This document shows positions 57,674-64,000 of a stretch of DNA of 64,000 nt, in pieces. This stretch comes from Blautia hydrogenotrophica DSM 10507. GTDB lineage: Bacteria; Bacillota; Clostridia; Lachnospirales; Lachnospiraceae. Under the pieces are notes generated by a model. It did not search any database. It saw nothing but the letters and a program-made list of their open reading frames with translations, and was not told the DNA's origin. Each line of letters begins with the position of its first letter. Within the stretch, counting starts at the first letter, position 1. The DNA lies in the NCBI RefSeq assembly GCF_034356035.1, contig NZ_CP136423.1:2108001-2172000 (forward strand), in the 5' to 3' direction. The translations under genes and the position numbers were made by a program.

Positions 57674-58531
57674 TTATCTCTCCCCTTTCACAATCAGCAG
57701 CATAATCTCATCAATCCCCGCCTGGTCAACGAGAATCTGGCTGTGTCGTGCCTGAAACTTCTTTCTGTCACTAACCAACACATCTGTCTGAAGTCCTCTT
57801 TTCCTGTAGGCGAGATATTCCGTCTTTTCCAATTCCATAAATTCCCTTTCCCGGCACCGCGCAATGCCATACTCATAGATCAGGATATCTTTTCTCTCCA
57901 CAAGCACCACTTTACCCTGATGCATAAATGTAATGTAATCCGCCACTTTTTCCAGATCACTGGTGATATGAGACGAAATCAAAACGGTGCGCTTCTCATC
58001 TTCCACAAATTCTAAAAATAAATCTAAGATCTCTTCTCTCACGATGGGGTCTAATCCAGAGGTCGCTTCATCCAAAATCAAAATTTTAGCCCCGTGCGAG
58101 AGCGCCACCGCAATCGACAGTTTCATCGTCATCCCACGGGAAAACTTTCCGATTTTTTTATCTGAGGGAATCTTCAATTGTTCCAGGCGTTCCCGATAGC
58201 CTCTCTCATCCCAATTTTTATAAATTTCCGAGAACACCTTTGACAGCCTGCATGCAGTCAGCTCAGGCGAAAAGTTTACAGTGTCAAAAACAACCCCTAT
58301 CTCCTCCCTAAGTTCCACATCCTCATCTGTCATTTTCTTTCCCATGATACGGATTTCTCCGCTATCTGTCTGAATCATATTTAACATCGCACTGATTGTC
58401 GTAGTCTTTCCCGCGCCGTTCTCACCGACAAGTCCCATGATGCTCCCCTGCGGTACCTGAAAAGTAACCGAATCCAATTTAAAGTTTGGATATATCTTTG
58501 TCAGGTTCTCTACTTCTATACCATAGTTCAT
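57674..58531 (-). CDS. ABC transporter ATP-binding protein
   Basis: The 285-residue ATPase has Walker A GENGAGKTT (about 37-45), the signature FSRGMTMKLSIA, Walker B KILILDEATSGLD and the switch His in LISSHITSDLE. The last 70 residues are the extension seen in YtrB/BcrA-like exporters. It lies between the GntR regulator and the permease with almost no spacing, so the three form one operon. Confidence 0.95.
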   Translation of the reverse strand: MNYGIEVENLTKIYPNFKLDSVTFQVPQGSIMGLVGENGAGKTTTISAMLNMIQTDSGEIRIMGKKMTDEDVELREEIGVVFDTVNFSPELTACRLSKVFSEIYKNWDERGYRERLEQLKIPSDKKIGKFSRGMTMKLSIAVALSHGAKILILDEATSGLDPIVREEILDLFLEFVEDEKRTVLISSHITSDLEKVADYITFMHQGKVVLVERKDILIYEYGIARCREREFMELEKTEYLAYRKRGLQTDVLVSDRKKFQARHSQILVDQAGIDEIMLLIVKGER

Positions 58532-58534
58532 CGT

Positions 58535-58909
58535 CTAATCCTCCATATAAAAAAGTTTCAGTAATTCCACAAGCTTTTCCAACTTTATGCCATTTACGCG
58601 GGCTGTCTCAGCAGCAATCAACAGATGCTCCTCAATTTTTTTTCGCTGTTCCTCCTGAATGAACTCTTTATTCCTGGCCGCGACAAAGCTCCCTCGCCCC
58701 ACAGTCGTCTCAATAAACCCATCTCTTTGCAGATCTTCATACGCCTTTTGAACAGTGATCACACTCACATGAATCGTTCTCGCAAGAGAACGCATGGATG
58801 GAATCGGGTCTCCCGTCTTCAGTTCTCCATTCATAATCATTTCCTTGATCTGCGACGTAATTTGTTCATAAATGGGTTTGCTCGTGCTGTTGCTTATAAC
58901 AATCTCCAC
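58535..58909 (-). CDS. GntR-family regulator, YtrA subfamily
   Basis: The 124-residue protein starts at GTG after AGGAGGGG. The winged helix KPIYEQITSQIKEMIMNGEL, GDPIPSMRSLARTIHVSVIT and the VGRGSFVA wing are typical, with a short C-terminal dimerisation tail as in YtrA. It probably represses its own operon until the transported compound is present, at the operator just upstream. Confidence 0.93.
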   Translation of the reverse strand: MEIVISNSTSKPIYEQITSQIKEMIMNGELKTGDPIPSMRSLARTIHVSVITVQKAYEDLQRDGFIETTVGRGSFVAARNKEFIQEEQRKKIEEHLLIAAETARVNGIKLEKLVELLKLFYMED

Positions 58910-58933
58910 AAAACCCCTCCTATTGTGCTTTAG

Positions 58934-58982
58934 TGTACTTATTAAACATGTACATTATATTACATTATATGTAAGCTGTCAA
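58934..58982 (-). promoter_or_regulatory. Promoter and operator of the GntR-ABC operon
   Basis: On the minus strand TTGACA (58977-58982) and TATAAT (58954-58959) are 17 bases apart. A dyad TGTAC-N11-GTACA (58934-58954) lies directly downstream, over the start of transcription, which suits repression. Confidence 0.72.
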
Positions 58983-58994
58983 CTCACTTTATAC

Positions 58995-59170
58995 TGATCA
59001 GCTTATAGGAACAAAGTGGACAAACCCACTTCAACTCTCCATCCCTCAATTTTTGAGAGCGAAGCTCACTTTGAATGCCGCCGCAACGCCTCTTTGCGAT
59101 GAACTACCTTATTACAGCGTACGCATTATAGCTTTCACTCATTATCGTGACAAGGTCTTTCCTACAACAC
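58995..59170. repeat. Inverted, degenerate copy of the intergenic repeat cluster
   Basis: GGAACAAAGTGGACAAACCC, the CCTCAATTTTTGAG hairpin and, at its end, CGTGACAAGGTCTTTCCTAC match the 53649-53835 element in reverse. The long palindrome arms are incomplete. Confidence 0.65.
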
Positions 59171-59211
59171 GAAAAATGCCGGGATACATGTCTCACCATA
59201 TATCCCGGCAT
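59171..59211 (-). terminator. Terminator of the flavodoxin gene
   Basis: An 11-bp stem ATGCCGGGATA/TATCCCGGCAT is followed on the minus strand by TTTTCG, 9 bases after the gene. Confidence 0.85.
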
Positions 59212-59219
59212 CTGTCTTT

Positions 59220-59717
59220 CTACCGACACGCTTTCACCCAATTTACCAAATTCTCCACATCCTTGTCATCTGGATGCGAGGATGCTTGGTCAAAATTTTC
59301 AATCAACATCTGAGCGGTCCTATTTTCAGGGTCCTCCTTCAGCATTTCTTCATATTTTTTTCTTACTCTCTGTCCCATTTTTCCCTGACACATATAGCCT
59401 GCTCCAACCAGATTGCCTTTGGGCACCTCTGCTTTCACGGCTTCCAATATCTTCTCATAATAGGATGAGTCTTTTCCGAATCCAGCAGTCCCAAACAGCT
59501 CGACTCTCTTGCCGTGCAGAGCTCCCAAAAAACTTTTCAAGCTCTCCTCACAAGTCCCCTTGTCTGTCCAAAATCCTAGAAAAATCACATCCGCGTCCAG
59601 AGCTTTGGCATCTGGCTCACCAAAATAGACACATGCGTCTCCCAACTCACTTCGCACCGCTTCCGCCAAAAGCTCCGTATTTCCCGTTAAACTCTTATAA
59701 ACAACTGCGTATTTCAT
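59220..59717 (-). CDS. Flavodoxin family protein
   Basis: ATG at 59717 after GGAGG gives 165 residues. The FMN phosphate loop is YKSLTGNTELLAEAV, and FLGFWTDKGTCEESLKSFLG, ELFGTAGFGKDS and GYMCQGKMG follow. It is an electron carrier or flavin reductase-like protein, larger than classical short flavodoxin by a C-terminal helix. It follows tpiA with a bidirectional-looking hairpin between them, so it may have its own promoter. Confidence 0.85.
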   Translation of the reverse strand: MKYAVVYKSLTGNTELLAEAVRSELGDACVYFGEPDAKALDADVIFLGFWTDKGTCEESLKSFLGALHGKRVELFGTAGFGKDSSYYEKILEAVKAEVPKGNLVGAGYMCQGKMGQRVRKKYEEMLKEDPENRTAQMLIENFDQASSHPDDKDVENLVNWVKACR

Positions 59718-59802
59718 AATCTCCTCCAAATTCAATAACAGGCAAACCCGCTTCCGTTCCTTTGTCCCCTCAATCTCGATAGGAAAAGACTTTCCCATTA
59801 TA

Positions 59803-59828
59803 TGAAAAGGCCCGCCTTCCGGCTATTT
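59803..59828. terminator. Hairpin between tpiA and flavodoxin genes
   Basis: GGCCCGCC...GGC with flanking AAAA/TTTT runs pairs in both directions and probably ends the tpiA transcript. Confidence 0.5.
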
Positions 59829-59865
59829 TACCGCCAGAGACGAGACCCCTTTTACACATATTTTA

Positions 59866-60615
59866 TTACTTATAATTCACAATCTTTCCAAAATCTGGTT
59901 TCAGGGCAGCTCCGCCTACCAAACCGCCATCGATATCCGGCTGCGCAAACAGCTCCGGAGCAGTGGCAGCATTCACAGATCCGCCGTACTGAATGCGGAT
60001 AGCTTCTGCTGTAGCCTCATCATAGATCTCAGCGATGCAAGCACGGATACCCGCACATACTTCCTGGGCCTGCTCTGTTGTCGCAGTTTTTCCAGTTCCA
60101 ATCGCCCAGATTGGCTCATAAGCAATGACTGCGCTCTTTGCCTGGTCTGCCGTTACGCCCTGGAATCCAATTTTAACCTGCTGGCGAATGAAATCCATCG
60201 TCACACCCTGCTCTCTCTGGGTCAGAGTCTCGCCGCAACACATAATCGGAGTAATTCCATGCTCAAATGCCTTCAGCATTTTTTTGTTAACTGTCTCGCT
60301 AGTCTCAGCGAAATACTCTCTTCTCTCAGAATGTCCGAGAACCACATACTTCACTCCCACATCAGTGAGCATAGCCGGAGAAATCTCTCCTGTATACGCA
60401 CCTTTCTCCTCAAAATACATGTTCTCTGCTCCCACCTGAATATTAGAACCTTTCGCAGCTTCCATAACCGGAATAATATCAATTGCCGGCACACAGAATA
60501 CCACATCCACCTCATCGTTAGCTACCAGAGGTTTCAGTGTGTTTACCAGCTCCACTGCCTCACTAGGAGTCATATTCATTTTCCAGTTTCCTGCGATAAT
60601 TTTCTTTCTTGCCAT
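59866..60615 (-). CDS. tpiA: Triosephosphate isomerase
   Basis: The 249-residue enzyme has Lys in AGNWKMN (about 10-13), catalytic His in [10 protein letters not shown] (about 96) and Glu in [15 protein letters not shown] (about 168), and the phosphate loop GGSVNAAT. It interconverts dihydroxyacetone phosphate and glyceraldehyde 3-phosphate. It starts 21 bases after pgk and is co-transcribed with it. Confidence 0.97.
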   Translation of the reverse strand: MARKKIIAGNWKMNMTPSEAVELVNTLKPLVANDEVDVVFCVPAIDIIPVMEAAKGSNIQVGAENMYFEEKGAYTGEISPAMLTDVGVKYVVLGHSERREYFAETSETVNKKMLKAFEHGITPIMCCGETLTQREQGVTMDFIRQQVKIGFQGVTADQAKSAVIAYEPIWAIGTGKTATTEQAQEVCAGIRACIAEIYDEATAEAIRIQYGGSVNAATAPELFAQPDIDGGLVGGAALKPDFGKIVNYK

Positions 60616-60635
60616 GGTTTTATCTCTCCTTATAA

Positions 60636-61841
60636 TTATTTGTCATTTGCAGCTGCTACACCGGGCAGCTCTTTTCCTTCCAGGAATTCCAAAGAAGCGC
60701 CGCCGCCTGTAGAAATATGGCTCATCTTATCTCCGAAGCCCAACTGATTCACCGCAGCGGCTGAATCACCACCGCCGATAATCGTAGTTGCATCTGTCTC
60801 AGCCAAAGCTTTTGCTACCGCGATCGTACCTGCTGCTAAAATCGGGTTTTCAAATACCCCCATCGGTCCATTCCAAACTACTGTCTTCGCAGATTTCACA
60901 GCATCTGCATACAATTTCGCGGTCTCTGTTCCAATATCCATACCCTCCATGTCTGCTGGAATTGCATCCACAGAAACTACTGAGACTTCAATTGGAGCAT
61001 CAATCGGATTCGGGAAATCAGCCGCAACCGTTGTGTCTACCGGCAGAAGAAGTTTCTTGCCCAACTTCTTTGCCTTCTCCATCATTTCCTTACAATAGTC
61101 GATCTTGCTATCATCCACCAGAGACTTTCCAATCTCTTTTCCCTGAGCTTTCAGGAACGTATATGCCATTCCGCCACCGATAATCAGAGTATCGCATTTC
61201 TCCAGCAGATTTGAGATCACATTCAACTTATCAGCGACTTTTGCGCCTCCTAAAATAGCCACAAATGGACGTGTCGGATTCTCCACAGCATTTCCCAGGA
61301 AATCAATTTCCTTCTGCATCAAATAGCCAACCACTGCGGTGTCCACGTACTCAGTCACGCCCACGTTGGAACAGTGTGCTCTGTGTGCCGTTCCAAAAGC
61401 ATCATTCACAAACACTTCACACAGAGAAGCCAGCTCTTTGCTGAACGCCTCTCCATTCTTAGTCTCCTCTGCGCGGTAACGGGTGTTCTCCAAAAGAACC
61501 ACGTCCCCGTCCTTCATACCTTCTACAGCCGCTTTTGCATTTGCTCCCACCACCTCAGGGTCTGCCGCAAATTTTACTTCCTGTCCAAGCAGTTCTGACA
61601 GGCGCACCGCCACCGGTGCCAGAGACAATTCTGGCTTCGGCTCTCCTTTCGGTTTCCCTAAATGGGAACACAGAATTACCTTACCGCCGTCAGCAACCAG
61701 TTTTTTAATCGTAGGCAGCGCGGCTACCAGACGGTTTTCGTCGGTAATTTTCCCATCTTTTAACGGCACATTAAAATCGCAGCGAACCAGGACTTTCTTG
61801 CCTTTCACATTGATATCATCTACTGACTTCTTATTGAGCAT
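60636..61841 (-). CDS. pgk: Phosphoglycerate kinase
   Basis: The 401-residue enzyme begins with [20 protein letters not shown] and has [32 protein letters not shown] and the nucleotide site [13 protein letters not shown] and GGGDSAAAV. It makes ATP from 1,3-bisphosphoglycerate. ATG follows AGGAGG. A terminator-like hairpin lies only 29 bases upstream, so its expression may be attenuated. Confidence 0.98.
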   Translation of the reverse strand: MLNKKSVDDINVKGKKVLVRCDFNVPLKDGKITDENRLVAALPTIKKLVADGGKVILCSHLGKPKGEPKPELSLAPVAVRLSELLGQEVKFAADPEVVGANAKAAVEGMKDGDVVLLENTRYRAEETKNGEAFSKELASLCEVFVNDAFGTAHRAHCSNVGVTEYVDTAVVGYLMQKEIDFLGNAVENPTRPFVAILGGAKVADKLNVISNLLEKCDTLIIGGGMAYTFLKAQGKEIGKSLVDDSKIDYCKEMMEKAKKLGKKLLLPVDTTVAADFPNPIDAPIEVSVVSVDAIPADMEGMDIGTETAKLYADAVKSAKTVVWNGPMGVFENPILAAGTIAVAKALAETDATTIIGGGDSAAAVNQLGFGDKMSHISTGGGASLEFLEGKELPGVAAANDK

Positions 61842-61869
61842 GTCTATTCCTCCTGCATGTTCTAGAATA

Positions 61870-61899
61870 ATAAAAAAGAATCCTGCCTCCCAGGATTCT
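61870..61899 (-). terminator. Terminator or attenuator in the pgk leader
   Basis: AGAATCCTG/CAGGATTCT is a 9-bp stem with 5-nt loop followed by TTTTTTA on the minus strand. It lies between gap and pgk, just upstream of the pgk ribosome binding site. A CCGCC/GGCGG hairpin precedes it. Confidence 0.75.
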
Positions 61900-61963
61900 C
61901 CGCCTGCGGCGGGTTACGTCAACAACATTTTCGTCTCCGCCGTAGTACGATCCTACGGAGTAT

Positions 61964-62022
61964 TTATGTTATAGGAATGGGCTTTCACGCACTAGCATGA
62001 CAAGATCTTTCCTATTACATAA
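61964..62022. repeat. Degenerate copy of the long palindrome
   Basis: The arms TATAGGAATGGGCTTTCACGC and the facing GCATGACAAGATCTTTCCTA, each within one unit, resemble the perfect palindrome at 53649-53710 with several mismatches. Confidence 0.6.
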
Positions 62023-62051
62023 GAAAGGTCCGGTCCATATACGACCGGACC
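62021..62051 (-). terminator. Terminator of gap
   Basis: GGTCCGGTC/GACCGGACC pair with a 7-nt loop, followed by TTTCTT on the minus strand, 17 bases after the gene. Confidence 0.82.
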
Positions 62052-62067
62052 CTTAATGAGTCTATAA

Positions 62068-63081
62068 TTACAGTAATGTTCCGAAGTGCTTGATTGTTCT
62101 CACCATCTGGCTGGTGTAAGAATTCTCATTGTCATACCAGGAGATAACCTGAACCTCAGTAGTTCCATTATCCAAAGGCAACACCATGGTCTGAGTAGCA
62201 TCAAACAGAGAACCATATTTCATTCCGATGATATCGCTGGATACGATCTCATCCTCATTGTAACCAAAAGATTCATTTGCTGCGGCTTTCATCGCTGCAT
62301 TTACCTGTTCTACAGTCACATTTCCCTCTACAACTGCTGTCAGAATTGTAGTAGAACCAGTAGGAGTCGGAACACGCTGTGCGGAACCGATCAGCTTTCC
62401 ATTCAGCTCTGGGATAACCAGACCGATCGCTTTTGCAGCACCTGTGCTGTTCGGAACAATGTTAACAGCTGCCGCACGAGATCTTCTCAGATCACCTTTT
62501 CTCTGAGGTCCGTCCAGAGTCATCTGATCTCCAGTGTACGCATGAATGGTGCACATAATACCAGATTTGATTGGTGCCAGGTCGTTCAGAGCCTTTGCCA
62601 TCGGAGCCAGACAGTTTGTAGTACAAGAAGCTGCAGAAATGATATTGTCTTCTTTTGTCAATTTATCATGGTTTACATTGTAAACGATAGTTGGCAGATC
62701 GTTACCTGCTGGTGCAGAAATGACAACTTTCTTAGCGCCTGCTTTGATATGAGCGGCAGCTTTGTCCTTGGAGGTGTAGAATCCAGTACACTCCAGAACA
62801 ACATCTACGCCAATTTCGCCCCATGGAAGCTCAGAAGCGTCTGCTTTCGCATAGATTTTGATCTCTTTTCCGTCAACGATAATAGAATCCTCACCAGCGG
62901 ATACCTTGTCAGCTAGTGCATATCTACCCTGTGTAGAGTCATATTTCAATAAATGAGCCAGCATTTTCGGGGAGGTCAGGTCGTTGATCGCAACTACTTC
63001 ATAACCCTCAGCTCCGAACATCTGTCTGAATGCAAGACGTCCGATACGTCCAAATCCATTGATTGCAACTTTTACTGCCAT
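62068..63081 (-). CDS. gap: Glyceraldehyde-3-phosphate dehydrogenase
   Basis: The 337-residue enzyme has NAD-binding [15 protein letters not shown], the catalytic Cys in [15 protein letters not shown] (about 155) and [20 protein letters not shown], then the C-terminal [13 protein letters not shown]. It makes 1,3-bisphosphoglycerate and NADH in glycolysis. ATG follows AGGAGG. Its own promoter and terminator are visible. Confidence 0.98.
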   Translation of the reverse strand: MAVKVAINGFGRIGRLAFRQMFGAEGYEVVAINDLTSPKMLAHLLKYDSTQGRYALADKVSAGEDSIIVDGKEIKIYAKADASELPWGEIGVDVVLECTGFYTSKDKAAAHIKAGAKKVVISAPAGNDLPTIVYNVNHDKLTKEDNIISAASCTTNCLAPMAKALNDLAPIKSGIMCTIHAYTGDQMTLDGPQRKGDLRRSRAAAVNIVPNSTGAAKAIGLVIPELNGKLIGSAQRVPTPTGSTTILTAVVEGNVTVEQVNAAMKAAANESFGYNEDEIVSSDIIGMKYGSLFDATQTMVLPLDNGTTEVQVISWYDNENSYTSQMVRTIKHFGTLL

Positions 63082-63156
63082 GTTAAATTCCTCCTATGAT
63101 GATTGATATTTTTTTCCCGGCACAAAATATGCAGGGATAGCTTCAACCTGTATGCT

Positions 63157-63185
63157 ATTGTAACCAAATTTGTAAAAAAATTCAA
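63157..63185 (-). promoter_or_regulatory. Promoter of gap
   Basis: On the minus strand TTGAAT (63180-63185) and TACAAT (63157-63162) are 17 bases apart, 76 bases before the start codon. Confidence 0.62.
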
Positions 63186-63214
63186 GACCAATTTCAAAAA
63201 ATCTCCTTTTTAAC

Positions 63215-63538
63215 GTAACTATTCAGCCATAACAGCTCGGATTAGCTGCTGCGCAGCTTATATCGCCGCATATGCGGCGAAATCCTCGCTTATGGCTAAG
63301 CGCCATATGCCTGATAAGAGTAAAACTCCTCTGCAAACAAGCTTGTTCCGGATTTTTGCTCGTAACACATCAGCCTTTCGGCTTCACTGTCACGACTGCA
63401 TGCACACAGACTGCGATTCTCTCCGTCTGGCGCCTGCAGTCCTCGGGATCCCGCTGCAAATGCAGCGGGACGCCTCGCGGGACAGTATCAGGTTGTCTGT
63501 TACTTTTCCTTCTATCAGTCGCATGGCTGAATAGTTAC
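63215..63538. repeat. MITE-like intergenic element, copy 2 with insertion
   Basis: The element has the same terminal inverted repeats, GTAACTATTCAGCC at both ends, and the same internal sequence as 3721-3894, inverted. It carries about 150 extra bases, roughly 63364-63513, which include the hairpin CCCGCTGCAAATGCAGCGGG. Confidence 0.75.
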
Positions 63539-63635
63539 TTCTTATCAAATTTGTGATATAATGGGCGAGGAATGCGACCATACTGCTTCATTTAGATAGC
63601 ATTCCACATTCACAGAAAACAGGAGTATACAAATT

Positions 63636-64000
63636 ATGCAGACAAAAATTCTAAGCGATATTCATCTTCACTCTTCTTTTTCCGGCGACAGCGAGACACC
63701 AATGGAAGCTATGATACAGGCAGGAATTCAAAAAGGACTTCACCACATGTGCTTCACAGAACATCTAGATCTAGACTATCCCTACCATCCAGAAGACTTT
63801 GTGGATTTTTCCCTAGACGACGACAGTTACCGACAGACTTTTTTGACGCTGAGAGACAAGTATCAACACCAAATTGAGCTGCTCTTCGGCATTGAACTAG
63901 GACTTCAGCCTCATCTTAAAGATGCTCATTCTCAACTATTAAAAAAACATCCCTTTGATTTCGTCATCGGCTCTTCCCACACTGCCCGCGGCGAAGACCC
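63636..64000 (+). CDS. PHP-domain histidinol-phosphatase-like protein (cut by window edge)
   Basis: The frame from ATG 63636 (AGGAG upstream) is open to the window edge. It begins QTKILSDIHLHSSFSGDSET, then GLHHMCFTEHLDLDYPYHPE, LLFGIELGLQPHL and FVIGSSHTARGED, the HxH, TEH, GxE and SSH metal motifs of the PHP superfamily. HisK-type histidinol phosphatase in histidine synthesis is the usual function, but other phosphatases share these motifs. It is the only rightward host gene in this arm. Confidence 0.85.
   Translation, partial: MQTKILSDIHLHSSFSGDSETPMEAMIQAGIQKGLHHMCFTEHLDLDYPYHPEDFVDFSLDDDSYRQTFLTLRDKYQHQIELLFGIELGLQPHLKDAHSQLLKKHPFDFVIGSSHTARGED

Overview
The window looks like a chromosome segment from a low-GC Clostridia bacterium, most likely of the Lachnospiraceae. 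The clues are the protein families of the housekeeping genes, an MBOAT/DHHW/DUF4358/GDSL surface O-acetylation cluster, gap-pgk-tpiA together, and strong AGGAGG ribosome binding sites. The organism call rests on gene content and is an inference.

Left host arm (1-9324). All genes read leftwards: a DNA alkylation repair protein cut by the window edge, carB, a D-lactate-type dehydrogenase, then a four-gene set predicted to O-acetylate a surface polymer. A 174-bp element with terminal inverted repeats lies between carB and the dehydrogenase. A 324-bp relative in the opposite orientation lies at 63215-63538.

Prophage (9325-53124, about 43.8 kb). It is bounded by a 15-bp direct repeat, TGTCTAAAATGCGTC. 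The right copy lies inside the 3' end of the integrase gene, so integration replaces the integrase stop codon with host sequence. Most phage genes read leftwards. From right to left they are: divergent immunity control (cro-like, repressor, ImmA-like peptidase) with about five operators; an early region with a LexA-type box and small proteins; Sak4-like recombinase, SSB-like, ERCC4 nuclease, zinc-finger primase part and DUF927 helicase-like genes; about ten small proteins, including MazG-like and Lar-like ones; terminase with a GIY-YIG homing endonuclease between its subunits; portal, holin, minor head protein; accessory structural proteins; scaffold, capsid, connectors, tail, tape measure, tail fibres; and a bifunctional endolysin. 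The head-tail gene order is that of a siphovirus. Rightward islands include a 56-residue Cys protein, a membrane coiled-coil protein, a frameshifted gene, a zinc-ribbon/DUF4352 membrane protein and the integrase. A tRNA-Ile(UAU) with tRNA-like remnants lies upstream of the scaffold gene.

The most unusual part is 51.5-51.9 kb, between the DUF4352 gene and the integrase. A 26-residue hydrophobic peptide gene with an occluded ribosome binding site faces a consensus promoter on the other strand, and the two share a two-way terminator: a candidate type I toxin-antitoxin module. A second peptide/RNA pair of the same layout lies at 47.68-47.86 kb.

Right host arm (53125-64000). It starts with a likely 200-nt non-coding RNA with a perfect promoter and terminator. 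It continues with gpmI, hom, a GntR/ABC transporter operon, a flavodoxin, tpiA, pgk, gap and the start of a PHP-domain phosphatase. Intergenic spaces here carry a family of long palindromic repeats.
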